A stretch of 64,000 nt of DNA from assembly GCF_029962835.1 (NCBI RefSeq), contig NC_080577.1:3472001-3536000 (forward strand). The letters are read 5' to 3'. This document shows positions 13,201 to 23,973 of the stretch, piece after piece. How positions within the stretch are numbered: the stretch's first letter is position 1; each line of letters starts with the position of its first letter. Under the pieces are notes generated by a model, which saw nothing but the letters and a program-made list of their open reading frames with translations, did not search any database and had not been told where the DNA came from. A program made the translations under genes and the position numbers. The DNA is from Magnolia sinica. Its lineage: Eukaryota > Streptophyta > Magnoliopsida > Magnoliales > Magnoliaceae.

Positions 13201-16200
13201 CTACAAGGGTCATGAATATGAACCATTCTCTAGATTGATTAGTGCAATAAAGCTATGAGGTATTCTAGTTTTTAGACCTAGACAGCTGTTTCATTTGTAT
13301 CCACGGACCATTATATAGGGATTTAATTATCATTTTGTAACATCCAACAGGAGTGATTCACTCTCAAAGTGGCATTTACGCTTCTTTCAATTACATTACT
13401 ACGGGACCACTTTACAAATAACAAGAGATCAAACAATGTCCATCTACTCAAAGTGGCATATACGCTTCTTTCAATTACATTCAGTTATTCTATAAACAAC
13501 ACCATGTGACTATGGGACCACTCTACAAACGACAAGAGATCAAACAATGTCTATCTACCAAAAGACTCATAGACCTACAACTCACAGATTGAAAAACTCA
13601 AAAGTAATTAACAAGAAGTAATATAAATCAGCAAACCTCTTCAGTAGACTCAAAACCAAGATGGTTCTCATGGAACCAGTCCTCACAGATACAACACTGA
13701 ATCATCTCCACCTGTTCTTCGGAATCCGGATCAGGATAAGGGCGACCACATGTGCAATAGGAACCTTTGAAATTCTGGTTGTATGAGTTCTCTAAATTTT
13801 CTGGGTCTTTATTTGCAAAGAGCTTGCAGAAGAACTCCCCAAACTTTGCATTCCCACAGTCGCACCTGAACTTTCTCTTGGTCCACAACTCCACAATCTT
13901 AACCAAGTAGCAACAAGCAACATCACTATTTATTGTAAGTACATTTGCAGTAGTAACATAGTATTTTCCTTGGGAAAAAGTATGCAAAAGCCATAAAACG
14001 GGATAAAGTTTTGGACTGTATGTAAGAATCGTAAAATAAAAGGATAGTAGCAATCATCCAACAAGAGCAATTTGGAACTGCACAAGCTTCATTTGCTAGG
14101 GTTCCTTCCATTTGTGTGCAATAATAAAAATGCCTAGTCCACTACAATTTTGACCATGCACTAAGAAATATAAAAATAAGCAATGGCATTACCAATAGAT
14201 ATCATAGGAGAAAAATTAGGCATGTTTACACCACAGGTAGTAGGATAAAAGTGCAAATGCTTGTTTTTAAATCTTAACTACTTCGAGCCAATTCAAATGA
14301 AGTGACAATCAACCTCAATGTATTTGGTCCCCTCTCATGGAAGACAGGATCGGAGCCAATCGGGACAACGCTGGTGTTATCTACATGTCGAGGCATCGGA
14401 GAAGTAAAATGAATCCCAAAATCATACAAAAGTCCTCGTAACACAACTATCTCATTGCAGGTAGAAGATATGGCTCTATACTCAACCTCGGTGCTGGATT
14501 TGGAGACAGTCATTTGCTTCTTACACTTCCAGGAGATAACCAAAGTGCCAAGAAACAAACGATACCAGTAGTAGATCGACGAGTCGGGGCACATCTAGCC
14601 CAATCAACATTGGCATAAGCAATAAGCTTAAGGGAAGAGGTGGATGAGAAGAACAGTGACCGTTCTAAGGTGCCTTTCAAATATCGGATGATCCTTGGGA
14701 CAACGGTCATGTGCAAAGTACGGGGAGAGGCAACAAACTAGCTAACAACTTGTACAACATAGGCAACGTCGGGTCTAGTCATTCTTGGGTAAACAAAACA
14801 ACTGACTAGGCAACGAAAGAGAGCGGGCTGTTACAAGAGATCCCAATCTTGTTTATCATACTAAACATTCAATTCCATTAGTGTCTTGATGGTTCGATGA
14901 TCATAAAGTTGTATTATGTTGATAAGATCCTGCGTATATTTCCGTTGACTTACAAGAATACCTCTAGCAGTACGAGAAACCTCTAAGCCGAGAAAGTAGA
15001 TAAGCTGGCTCAAGTCTTTCATATGAAAGGATGCCTAGAGGACCTGTTGAACCTCTTTGATTCCTACTACATCCCTACCCGTCAAGAGTAAATCGTCAAC
15101 ATACACAAGCAGGATCACATTACCATGGGATGAAGATCGTGTGAATAAGGATAGATCATGACCACTTTGTTGAAATCTAGCCCTAAGCACAACGTCATGA
15201 TAACATTGAAACCAAGCACGTGGTGCCTGTTTAAGCTCATATAGCGCTTCACGAAGCCAGCATACCAAATATGCCTGTCCAATATCTCACAAATTCCCAT
15301 GTGGAAACGCATTCTTTACATCCATCTGTTGAATAGACGAATCACAAGTAGCTGCCACAGCAATAAGAGTCCAGACAGTCTTCATTTTAGCAATAGGCAT
15401 GAAGGTTTCCTCATTCTTAATACCATATTCATACTTACGACCTTGGGCAACAAGACGTGCTTTGTATCAATCAAGAGACCCGTCTGACTTAAGCCTGGCA
15501 GAGTACACACACTTACCCATTACTAGCTAGCCATGTGGGCAAGGAACAAAGTCCCATGCATGATTATCCGCCAATGCCTGTAATTCCTCCACCATGGTGT
15601 CTCCTCCAATAGTGATGTGAAGAAGCTTAAGAATAAAAGATAGGAATAGAGACAAACTCGAGACTAGAAAACATAGAGCATATGAGTCTATTTGGAGGAT
15701 GGGATGTATGGGTGTATTGACATACCTCTGGAAGAGATAGATCAGCCTCAACTTGAGTAGGAGGAGGAGAGAGTGGGGGAGATAGAAGTTCAGCCACCTC
15801 ACTATTATACATGGAAATGAATCATGCTATACATGGAAATGAGTCGTGTATTTCTAGCTGGGTGTTTTGGGCACCCTGCTATAGGGTTTAGAGTGGGTTT
15901 GCGCGATGGTTGGCTGTAGCAAGGATTGCGAAGTCAGTGTCAGCAAAGACAAAGGCCTAAGAGGATACATGGCAATGGAGATCTAGGGTTTGGAGATTGA
16001 TGATGAGTGGCAATGCGGTGATAGATCTGCCACGGAAGGCGGCAGCGGCTGCAACAGCTCTTTGGGGATGGTCAGTGTCCTAACAATGGGGATGGTGATA
16101 GGCGTCAGAAGAGATGGTTTTGGGCACCTCCTTGATGGAGATGGACTGCAAGCACGAACAATGGCAAGAATGGTGGGTTGTGGATGAGATGGTTAATGAC

Positions 16201-17291
16201 ACAGAATGGGTTACCGATATCCGACGGTGGTAATGACAGCAGGACGGTGGATCGGCAACAATATCGTTGGTGCAGCAACAGAGGATAGTCGATTGATTTC
16301 GAGGGCCAAAGTCAACAAAGATGGCACCATGGAGCAGCGGCGGCATGCGAGGGTGCTTTGGTTGCGGCAGTGGTATTCTGGATTTGGATGACAAGGATCA
16401 AACGGTGATGGTGATGGTGATGGTGATGGTGAGACAGGGCAGATGACTGTCGATGGTGGAGATGGGTGTTGCCAATGATTAGGTGGATGGGGTTTTAGGG
16501 TTTGGTGTTCTAGTGGACAGCAGATGGGGTTGGCCGGATTTGGTGTTGTGGGTTTGGACACCGCAACAACAGGGATAGGGCAGCAATGGCGGGCTGTGCG
16601 CACCAGTGAGATCTGGTCTTCGCAATGGCAATGATGAGGGCCGCGACATTTGGAAGGCTAGAGGTGAAGATGAGGGCCACGACGGAGCTCAATGAACAAT
16701 GGCCAGAGGAACTGCTCTGATACTATGATAACACCATGATTTGGAGAATTCTCTTGTGTTTTCATATGTATTGCTTTAGCCCCGAGGGGGTTTATATCCT
16801 ACACACGGAAATGAATCATACTATACATGGAAGGAAAGCAGAATCAATGGCTTTGATATAAAATGACAGGAATAAAAAGTGCCCCAAGTTGGGAAGTACA
16901 GAAAAGTGAGCACCTCGTGACCATCATGGCAGGACAGGGAGCACGCAGTGCAGACTCCAGCATTCCCATCAGGAGTACAAGTCAAGCAAGAGAAGATTGC
17001 CTGTCTCTTCATATATCCCTTGGCGTAGGTGCACTCCTTCCCCTCATCCCCTCCCAATACCAAATCAGCCGCCTACAATTTACATAAAACAAAAGAGAAT
17101 ATGACATTTCCAGCAACTACAAACCAAAATCCCATGAAAACTGAGAAATAGACCCGAAATCTATGTCAGAAAAGCGATCATTCTGAAGAAACTAAACCCT
17201 AGGCCCATACCAGCTCCTCAGCCTCGACACCCTCAATATACTCATTGATCGTCACCGTCTGCTCTGTTTCCTCATCAAACGTTTCAGCCAT
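10275..17291 (-). CDS. UBR7: UBR7-type UBR-box and PHD-finger protein (putative E3 ubiquitin ligase)
   Basis: Five coding exons on the minus strand: 17211-17291, 16914-17072, 13637-13897, 11662-12345 and 10275-10364. All introns are GT-AG and the phases agree, giving 424 residues, the usual size of the family. Exon 1 begins MAETFDEETEQTVTINEYIE. Exons 2-3 carry the UBR box (about residues 30-105) with its Cys/His ligands: ECTY, SCLTC, VCTAC, SCHDGHE, FRCDCGNAKFGEFFC. Exons 3-4 carry the PHD finger (about 125-190): GSYCTCGRPYPDPDSEEQ, QCCICEDWFHENHLG, EDFICQECALIC. After it come a Ser/Glu-rich linker and a second Cys motif, CRCNACTEFY. The last exon ends ENLAKKRQRTE. In animals UBR7 monoubiquitinates histone H2B through its PHD finger; the plant role is inferred from this. 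Introns 2, 3 and 4 are long, and intron 2 contains a Copia fragment. Confidence 0.95.
10365..11661 (-). other. UBR7 intron 4
   Basis: 1297 bp, donor GTATGG at its high-coordinate end and acceptor TGCAG just above 10364. It has poly-A runs at about 10580-10597 and 11006-11021 (poly-U in the transcript) and the small hairpin MITE at 11460-11517. No additional exon is recognised. Confidence 0.85.
11460..11517. mobile_element. 58-bp hairpin MITE in UBR7 intron 4
   Basis: The ends GTGCATTTGGTTGC and GCAACCAAATGCAC are perfect inverted complements of 14 bp around a 30-bp centre containing AAATTTCATGATATTT. A diverged relative with ends GTGTGTTTGGTTGC and GCAATCAAATGGCCAC lies at about 42688-42825 in SDE2 intron 1. 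Confidence 0.6.
12449..12470 (+). repeat. 22-G homopolymer
   Basis: An uninterrupted run of 22 G on the plus strand. In the UBR7 pre-mRNA it reads as poly-C, 103-124 nt upstream of the exon 4 acceptor. Confidence 0.95.
13366..13560. repeat. Tandem duplication, about 85-110 bp unit
   Basis: Two adjacent copies share AAGTGGCAT(T/A)TACGC, TTCTTTCAATTACATT, then GGGACCAC and ACAAGAGATCAAACAATGTC. The second unit carries about 25 extra bases in the middle. Confidence 0.75.
13898..16913 (-). other. UBR7 intron 2, expanded by a Copia fragment
   Basis: 3016 bp separating the two halves of the UBR box. The splice sites are intact (donor after CACGAG, acceptor TTAAG). Most of its length is the truncated Copia copy at 14274-16830, which lies in the same direction as the gene. 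Confidence 0.85.
14274..16830 (-). mobile_element. Truncated Ty1/Copia element (fossil) in UBR7 intron 2
   Basis: Minus-strand Copia remnant. Reverse transcriptase traces lie at about 15035-15312 (ALYELKQAPRAWF, LLVYVDDLLLTG) and RNase H traces at about 14274-14716 (YLKGT, STEVEYRAIS). At 16713-16730 an initiator-Met primer site is visible in reverse (AGTATCAGAGCAG), with a short stretch of the 5' LTR above it to about 16830. The leader and gag part holds a (GATGGT)n tract near 16404-16430. The element stops near the end of RNase H, with no 3' LTR found, and it is broken in several places. It is a different Copia family from the one at 3-9 kb. Confidence 0.82.
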
Positions 17292-17620
17292 TTCACCGAT
17301 TCCGGAGTTTTAAAGCAAGAGTGCCGCAAATGCAGCTGTATAAATAGATTTCTTCTTTCTAGGGGTAGGAAGAATCTAGATAGATGCCCTATCCCAAAAA
17401 TCCAAGGTTGTCAAAAGAAGAAGAAAAGAGGGCATCAGAGAAAGGCGAAAAGGGGAAGGTAACCCTAGAAAGGGAATAAAATCTGAAACCCTAGAAAGTT
17501 CAGGGCATGGAATAGAAGAAAAGAGGTAGGATGTTCCTTGGAATTGAAAGGGAAATGAGAGCTGAGAGACGGACAACGGAAGGCGCTCTGAAGCAGATGG
17601 TGTTGGTAAGAGGAACGGTG
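17292..17620 (-). other. UBR7 5' UTR region
   Basis: About 330 bp between the predicted transcription start and the ATG at 17291. Sequence here has several AACCCTAGAAAG-type motifs (AAACCCTA, telo-box-like) common in 5' leaders of plant housekeeping genes. Extent inferred from the TATA position. Confidence 0.45.
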
Positions 17621-17650
17621 CGAGAGCGTTTTATGTGAGTGGGCGTGGGG

Positions 17651-17693
17651 TTTTTATATGGGTATGGCCCTCTTTTAAGGACATTTTCCCGCC
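17651..17693 (-). promoter_or_regulatory. UBR7 core promoter: TATA box with upstream E2F-type site
   Basis: On the minus strand a TATA-like CATATAAAAA occupies 17660-17651, about 360 bp upstream of the ATG. About 25 bp further upstream, TTTCCCGCC (plus strand, 17685-17693) matches the plant E2F consensus TTTSSCGC. Spacing is right for a core promoter; function is inferred. Confidence 0.5.
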
Positions 17694-17699
17694 ACGAGG

Positions 17700-20571
17700 G
17701 AACCATATGAATCGCTGATGGGCTAGATCGGTTTTTCTGGTTCGTTCCCGGGAAACAGATGCTGAATGGGGGCTCCTCCATGTTAAACAATCATGGCCGT
17801 CCAAATCATGTGCCCTGGAGTGGACGTACTGTTAATGGAATTCAACGGTACAGATGGTTGAATTTGTAACCTTAAAAACGGAATTTCCTCTAAATGTCTC
17901 TTTAACTGATATTGATGAAGCTGTTTTAACGAGACCGGCTTGGAAATGACTAGCGTTGGAAGTGGGTCATGGGCCGACATGCCCAACCCTCTTTCAAAGT
18001 GGTTTGGGCCGAGCTAAGTGGGTAGTGGGTCAGGCACAGGTTAGAAAATGCACTCAATCAAGTAATCTGGCTGTGCTTGGGCTGTACTTTACACTGCTTG
18101 ACAAAAAAAAAAAAAAAAATTATCAATGGTGTGGGCTAAATGATCAAATCCAACAACCCAAAACAAAACTAATACAAAATAAATTTATGTATTGTTGTGG
18201 GGAAAATTGAGCTGACAAGTCATATAAGACACATGGTAGAGAATAGGCAAAGCAATCTTTTCGAGCTATCGATGTTTCTACCACTAAATAATTCAAGCTA
18301 AACTTCGATAAAGGATCCATTTGCCAAGCTAACCCAGTCAACCGACCATGGTAATAAGATTCATCTACTAACCTGATTATCTAGACCGAATTGTCTAACC
18401 GAGGTCTACCTCAGAAATATCCGGGGAGAATCTCACCTTGTATAAGAGCATGAACGATCCAATGAGATTTTAGCTTAAAATCACATCGATTGAGCCAAAA
18501 TTGGATATATTCTCGAAAGCATATTCTCATCTCAATATAGGTTTATCCAGCGTATCTAGTGAATCCACTCAAATACGCAAAATTGTCCAAAAGACCTGTA
18601 AATACATTACCCCGCCTGAGAAAAAATGTATCCAAAAAAATTTCCAACTATAAGCACATATACTCGGAGTTCATCTACCTGACTCGGGTATCGGATGATC
18701 ACCGGCAACAACTGACACCCTCACCATCCATTGTTTTTATATTGAGCGCAAGTATTCATGATCTATAGGTGGAGCAGTGGGTTCAACCAAATTTGAAAGA
18801 TTACACATGTCATGCATACATAGTACATGTATTGTGTATGCGTGTAGTGTAGGTGATCACTAATTAGGTCGACATGCCTTTTACGTTGTGTTCCATCTGT
18901 TAGGTCGGATTGGTTGAATCCAACCCATTTACAGTTGAATGGGTTAGGTCAAAGCTCGAGCTTGATGATTTTAAGTGGATTGCATTAGGTCTTAAAGTAG
19001 TGACCTAGTTTGGGTTATAGTCCTTTTAGTAAATGGTCAGGCCTGGACTTACCTGGCGTAAACCCAACCACCCTCACTTACACTAAGTTCAGCTAGAGCC
19101 CAACCCATTCACTTAATGTCTCACGGTAATTGGCCTGAACCCAACCTGCGACCCATAACGTTGACCCATAACGTTGTGACCCTGTCGGACCCAATTAAAA
19201 AATCATCAAGCACAATGCTGCATAATGCTGACCCAACCCAACGCATTTAGTTCCAATTGAGTTGAGCTTGGCTGTCTTCATTCAAACCAATAAAGGCCAC
19301 TTCATGTTTAAGAATGAAATATGGGGCTAAAAGCATGCCATCTCACCCAACCGGTGGATGCTTACAATGTAATATGCGTGTATCCATGTTTATATTATTT
19401 TATTTTGGGCCTGACTGAGTTAGGTCGGGTCAACAGATCGAGTCTACTATACTTTAGCCATTTTCTTAAATGAACCCTAGTTTGCGTTTTTTTTTTTTTT
19501 TTTGTTACTTCATAGGTGAACTTGGTCCAGAGCTATTATAGGAGCAGATCGACTAAGTTGACTTGCAGGGAAGAGGGTTGTCGGGTAATGTTATCATATA
19601 TACAATGAAAAGGACCGGATTCTCCTGCAACACCTGTTTTAGGCAGTGATATAAAATAGTCCAGCTCCATGGGATTACCATATTTTACACATAACGTCCA
19701 CTCCACCCATCAAGTTCTATCATCAATTCCAGGCTTTGTTGCAAAAAATCAATCACAACCACAAATCAGGGGTCCATAAATCAACCACAACCACCAATCA
19801 GGGGGTCCATTATACAGAGAACAATAAGGATAGGATTGTGTGTGAGGCCACCATGCATGTGCATGTTCTGTATTTTCAATCAAACCTGATAATCAAGAGT
19901 AACTAATTCATCCAGACGAAGTGAAAAATACAAAATTCGGGCAGGGCAAACTGCATGAACTAATGGTTCAGGAGCAAATTTACATTCCTCTTAACACCCC
20001 GTTAGTCGCCTTGAATTTAGTTGTAAATGGGTATATTTCAAATCCGAATAGCTAACCTTTGTACTTAGCAGCCTTGGATTTGGAAATAAAATGTTCGGAT
20101 TTGGCTAACTTTTGTATCTGGTGGCCTTAGATTTGGAAATAAAATGTTAGGATTCAGTGTAATCATATTTCATATCATTTTAATGCTTTAGCCTGAAAAT
20201 GAGACGATTCAAATCGCAAGTGGACCATACCACAAGAAAATAGCAGTGATCGAGCACCTACCGTTAAAACTAAATAGGGTCTATTATAATGTTTATTTGA
20301 CATCTAGCATTTTAATTAGGTCACGTAGACATGGATGAAGGGAAAACACATATCAGCTTCATTGCCCATTGGGAAGTTTTTAAGGTGGGCCTTCAATCAC
20401 TACTGTTTCTTTACATTATGGTTCACCTTATATTCGGATTTGCCTAATATTTAACTCATTTGAAAAGGAAAAAAATAAATAAATAAAATTAAATTGATGG
20501 ACAATTTGGATAGAACACATGCAGCAATGTTGGGCTCACATTACACCGTATAGTACATATGGCAGATTAGG
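17700..20571. other. Intergenic, degenerate repeats
   Basis: No gene recognised. From about 18880 to 19480 there is a diverged hAT-like stretch full of AACCCAACC/GGGTTGGGT motifs. A poly-T run lies at about 19488-19503, a poly-A run at about 18101-18117, and a short direct repeat (CACAACCACAAATCAGG) is found at 19755-19805. From about 20340 a half Mutator-like MITE precedes the cluster that follows. Confidence 0.45.
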
Positions 20572-21018
20572 TGAGCCCCTGGGTCCACCAAGGTGAGTGG
20601 GACCCTGACTGTGGGGCTCACAGTGATGTATGTGCCTTAGATCCATACCGTCCAACCATTTTGAAAGCTTAGTTGAGGGCGTGATTTAAAAAATGAAGCT
20701 AAATCAAATATTAAATGGATTACACCACACCACATGGATTCCACTGAGATATTTATTTTCCATCCAACCTGTTTATAAAGTCAAAACATGTAGACGAAAA
20801 TACCACACAAATATCATCTTGATCCAAAGTTTTTGTGGCCCACAAGAAGTTTTTAATGGTCTATCACTACTGTTTCCTATACTAGGATTTCGATCAGCTT
20901 CATTTTTTGGGCCATATCTTAAAATGATCTTTCAATATAGATGGACAGCGTGGATGTATTCAAATACATCACAATGGGCCCACCCACCTTGGTGGATCCA
21001 GTGTCTCGCCTTATCTGC
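20572..21018. mobile_element. Mutator-like MITE, GCAGATTAGGTGAGCCC ends
   Basis: About 447 bp. The left end GCAGATTAGGTGAGCCCCTG is matched in reverse by the right end, and both ends continue into TCCACCAAGGTG. The centre has the core shared across the window (GTGATGTATGTG, CCATACCGTCCA). No clear 9-bp duplication. Confidence 0.55.
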
Positions 21019-21042
21019 TCTCGGCAATAGGCGTCCCCTGTA

Positions 21043-21552
21043 GGAAACGGGTTAGCTGCTCCCCAGCTACTCCGTGCTGCCACTAGCCTGGGCCGGTGGT
21101 CGGTGCTGAATGGGCCCCATCATGATGTATGTGTTTCATCCATGCTGTCTATTTATTTTTCTATATTATTTTAGGGTATGGGACCAAAATGAGGTATATC
21201 ACAATCTCAAATGCACTGCATTACAAGAAATAGTGTTGAATGAACGTCCACCGTTAAGAACAAGCTTTGGACCAAGTTGATTTTTGTTTTTTCCCTTCAT
21301 CTCGGTCTGTATGACCCAATTAACAGATTGAATGTCAAATAATCAGCTCAGTGGGCCTTAGGATGATCTCAACGGTGAATATCCAATCACTATTATTTTT
21401 CTATGGCTTGGTCACGTGAGATTTTTATCCCTTCAATTTTATTAATAAAGCCCGAATGTGATCCGTAAGGACAAACGAACCGATTGAATGAAACACATGC
21501 ATCATAGTGGAGCCCACATAGCACCGACCACCACCTAGGCCGGTGGCTGGAT
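21043..21552. mobile_element. Mutator-like MITE, GGAAACGG family, right end lost
   Basis: The left end GGAAACGGGTTAGCTGCTCC is followed by the GGGCCCCATCATGATGTATG core and an inverted second half. The right terminus is missing; the next element of the same family begins at 21562. Confidence 0.55.
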
Positions 21553-21561
21553 AGCTAGGTA

Positions 21562-22096
21562 GGAAACGGATTGGCTACTCTCCTACCACCAGCCAATCGG
21601 TGCTATGTGCCCCCACCCTTAGCACCGATCACCACCTAGGCCGGTGGCTGGAAACCAATTGGCTACTCTACTCTCCTACCACTAGCCAATCGGTGCTATG
21701 TGCGGCCCCATTTATTTTTATTGATCATTTTATGATCGGAGACAAAAATTGAGAAATATTTTGAACTCAATTGAACCACATTACAAGGAGTGTTGAATGG
21801 ATATCAACTATTAAAAATCTTTTGGGGGCCATAAAAGTTTTGGATCAAGTTTATCTTTGTTTTTTCCTTAACCCGGGTCTGTATGACCTAATCAACAATA
21901 ATATCCAATCATTATTGTTTTCCTATGGTGTGGTCCACTTGGGATTTATATCCCTCTCATTTTTGTTGTAAGGCCTAAAATGATTTGTAAAAATGAATAA
22001 GCAGAATAGATGAAACATTTACATCATGGTGGGCCTCACAGAGAACCGACCACCAGCAATGGGGCTGGTGTAAGGGGGAGTAGCCGATCCTTTTCC
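21562..22096. mobile_element. Mutator-like MITE, GGAAACGG family, with 9-bp target duplication
   Basis: 535 bp. The left end is GGAAACGGATTGGCTACTC and the inverted right end GGAAAAGGATCGGCTACTCC. The flanks AGCTAGGTA (21553-21561) and AGCTAGGTC (22097-22105) match at 8 of 9 positions, as expected for Mutator-type insertion. Its left end is internally duplicated (CAATCGGTGCTATGTG recurs about 95 bp apart). Confidence 0.72.
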
Positions 22097-22140
22097 AGCT
22101 AGGTCTTGACGTTGAATTACCAAACCCGTGCCCAAAGCAT

Positions 22141-22668
22141 CGAACGCGGATCTCCTGCGAAAGCCTTTCGCAGGAAGTTCCTGCGCAAGGATGCTGGGTG
22201 GGGCCACCACCGTTGTTTTTGTGAAATATATCCTGTTCATCCATTTTGCAAGATAATTTTAAGACAAGCTACAAAAAACGAAGTGGATCCAAGACTCAAG
22301 TGGGCCACACAAGAGGAAACAGTAGGGATTCAGTTAGAACCGTTGAAACATTCTTATGACCATAAAAGCTTTGTTTCAGGCTAAATTTTTTGTATTTTTA
22401 CTTTATCCTTGTGTTAATAACCTTATAAACGGTTTGGATGGCATATAAACATCAAGGTGAAGTCCAAGAAGCTTTCAACGGTAGATATTTCTTTCCCTCT
22501 CGTGTGGTCCACTTTAGTTTTGGATCCACTTCGTTTTTGGTCGATTTTCCTAAAATGAGCTCACCAAACGGATGAACGGAGTACATTTCCCAAAAACATG
22601 GTGGTGGGCCCCACATAACATTCTTGCGCAAGAACTTCCTGCGAAAGGCTTTAGCAGGAAATCCGCGT
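22141..22668. mobile_element. Mutator-like MITE, CCTGCGAAAGG family, with 10-bp target duplication
   Basis: 528 bp flanked by perfect direct repeats CCCAAAGCAT (22131-22140 and 22669-22678). The inverted ends are over 60 bp long and contain ACGCGGAT, then a sub-terminal hairpin TTCCTGCGAAAG/CTTTCGCAGGAA. Towards the centre they change into the shared core (GGGGCCCACCAC, CCTAAAATGAGCTC). Confidence 0.75.
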
Positions 22669-22792
22669 CCCAAAGCATTCACGTATTTCTCCCCAGGCCC
22701 CACACAGCATTCTTGTGCAGGAACTTCCTGCGAAAGTCTTTCGCAGGAAATCCGCGTCCCAAAGCATCCACGTATTTCTCCCCACTTTTTAT
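22609..22792. repeat. 92-bp tandem duplication of a MITE end and its flank
   Basis: Two adjacent copies each contain GCCCCACA, AGGAACTTCCTGCGAAAG or close variants, AAATCCGCGTCCCAAAGCAT and CACGTATTTCTCCCC. The unit spans both the right terminus of the MITE and the flanking host sequence. Confidence 0.75.
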
Positions 22793-22915
22793 ACGTGGCA
22801 AACTTTTACGGCGCTGCCTGCACATGTTGAGAAAGGCCAAAGAGTTCGGTACTCTGCGAGCGGACTCTGGATGATCCGCACGACTTGAAAGTCAGGTACT
22901 GCCTACCTGGAACAT

Positions 22916-23252
22916 GAGCGCTTCATATTAAACACTCTAATTTATGTGTCCCCGTTTAGATCCAGAATTACAGCCATTCGATTATCTGATTATCGGACTG
23001 GCGGTCATTCGTTGGATTGTTAAGAATTATCTGATTATCGGACTCGTGGTAATTCATTGGACGGTTAAGAATGAAAAGAATCCATGGCCCATTCAAGAAA
23101 CAAGTGCTAACTAATCAAAGGTTACGATACTTCAGCCGATCTGATTTTTGGGCCGTGTATTAGCAATGGCGGGATCCACAATTTGATCGGCTTACTTTTT
23201 AGTTAATGTATCATATGTATACAATTTCTGAGTATCCGCGTATCAAGCCTCA
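22916..23252. mobile_element. Degenerate MITE abutting the SDHAF4 promoter
   Basis: The right end, GTATACAATTTCTGAGTATC then GCGTATCAAGCCTCATAC, matches the right end of the 386-bp element at 23974-24359. The left end near 22916 is only weakly similar. The element stops about 100 bp before the SDHAF4 start codon. Confidence 0.45.
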
Positions 23253-23354
23253 TACGCCGCCGCTGTATGAAATAAATCCCTCCCCTCCCAACCCCCCTTC
23301 TCCCCGTCTCCTCCATTCTAGAAGGGTTTTCAGGAAGAGAAAAGGAAAGGAGTA

Positions 23355-23717
23355 ATGGCGAACAATCTCCACCGTCAATTTTCATCGCTCATTCAAATCT
23401 GCAGAAGGAATCTAGGGTTAGATTTCGCTAGATCTTGCCCTCGTCATCTACCTACGAGAAGTATATTTCTCAGTCCTTCGCGACAGCAGCAACAAGAAAG
23501 CCCAAAAGCAGCGGTAGCAGAAGAAGAGATCTCTCATCCTCTCCCAACGGCGGAAGAAAATTCTGAAAGCTCCAGCAACCCAGACGCTGTAAGCGAGGGA
23601 GAAGAATATGATGGCATTTTCGTAAATAAGGAGACTGGCGAGATCGGCGGGCCGAGAGGGCCCGAGCCGACCCGGTACGGCGACTGGGAGCGAGGCGGCC
23701 GCTGCTCGGATTTTTAG
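23355..23717 (+). CDS. SDHAF4: Succinate dehydrogenase assembly factor 4, mitochondrial
   Basis: A single-exon gene of 120 residues. It starts [19 protein letters not shown], an Arg-rich, acid-poor leader typical of mitochondrial import. A low-complexity Gln/Glu/Ser middle follows. The C-terminal 35 or so residues carry the conserved SDHAF4 (DUF1674) block: [19 protein letters not shown], then [15 protein letters not shown] at the very end. In yeast and animals SDHAF4 (Sdh8) binds the flavinylated SDHA subunit and helps it join SDHB during complex II assembly in the matrix; the plant orthologue is expected to do the same. The ATG is the first in frame with the leader, and the context GTAATGGCG is favourable. 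The 5' leader is very CT-rich (CCCTCCCCTCCCAACCCCCC). MITE-derived sequence lies close on both sides. Confidence 0.95.
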   Translation: MANNLHRQFSSLIQICRRNLGLDFARSCPRHLPTRSIFLSPSRQQQQESPKAAVAEEEISHPLPTAEENSESSSNPDAVSEGEEYDGIFVNKETGEIGGPRGPEPTRYGDWERGGRCSDF

Positions 23718-23973
23718 CATCCACACAAAAGAAAATAAGGGTAATCCCCAGCCCCTCTCTGTCCTGGATTTCTACTTGATCGAACGCAAAGAAATCTGTT
23801 AAAACTTCGACCTAGACTCGATAGCTTTCATGAAGTCTCCTCTTTTTCTTTTTCTTTTTGTATCTTTTTTTTTTTTTTTTTCCGCTTTCGACTGTTTGAT
23901 GAAATTCGACTGCTGCCATTTCTGTTTTTTTTTTCCCTCTCTATTTTTCTTTTTTTCCCGATCACTTTCCTAA
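23718..23973 (+). other. Probable SDHAF4 3' UTR region
   Basis: T-rich sequence downstream of the SDHAF4 stop codon, with a 16-T run at about 23866-23882 followed by more T-rich tracts. Length of the UTR cannot be fixed from sequence alone. Confidence 0.4.

Larger units (their letters stand above)
12346..13636 (-). other. UBR7 intron 3
   Basis: 1291 bp between the two PHD-coding exons. It contains the 22-G run at 12449-12470, a tandem duplication at 13366-13560, and at about 13050-13350 sequence that looks like a solo LTR or short TRIM remnant (weak). No further coding sequence is seen. Confidence 0.85.

Noticed and set aside
16211-16603. Pro/Ser-rich 130-residue frame on the minus strand
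   Set aside because: It lies in the leader and gag part of the truncated Copia copy and translates a (GATGGT)n tract; low complexity, not a host gene.
22019-22874. Overlapping frames with repeated KAFRRKFLRK and PAKGF motifs
   Set aside because: These are translations of the MITE ends containing TTCCTGCGAAAGGCTTTCGC; the repetition is at DNA level.
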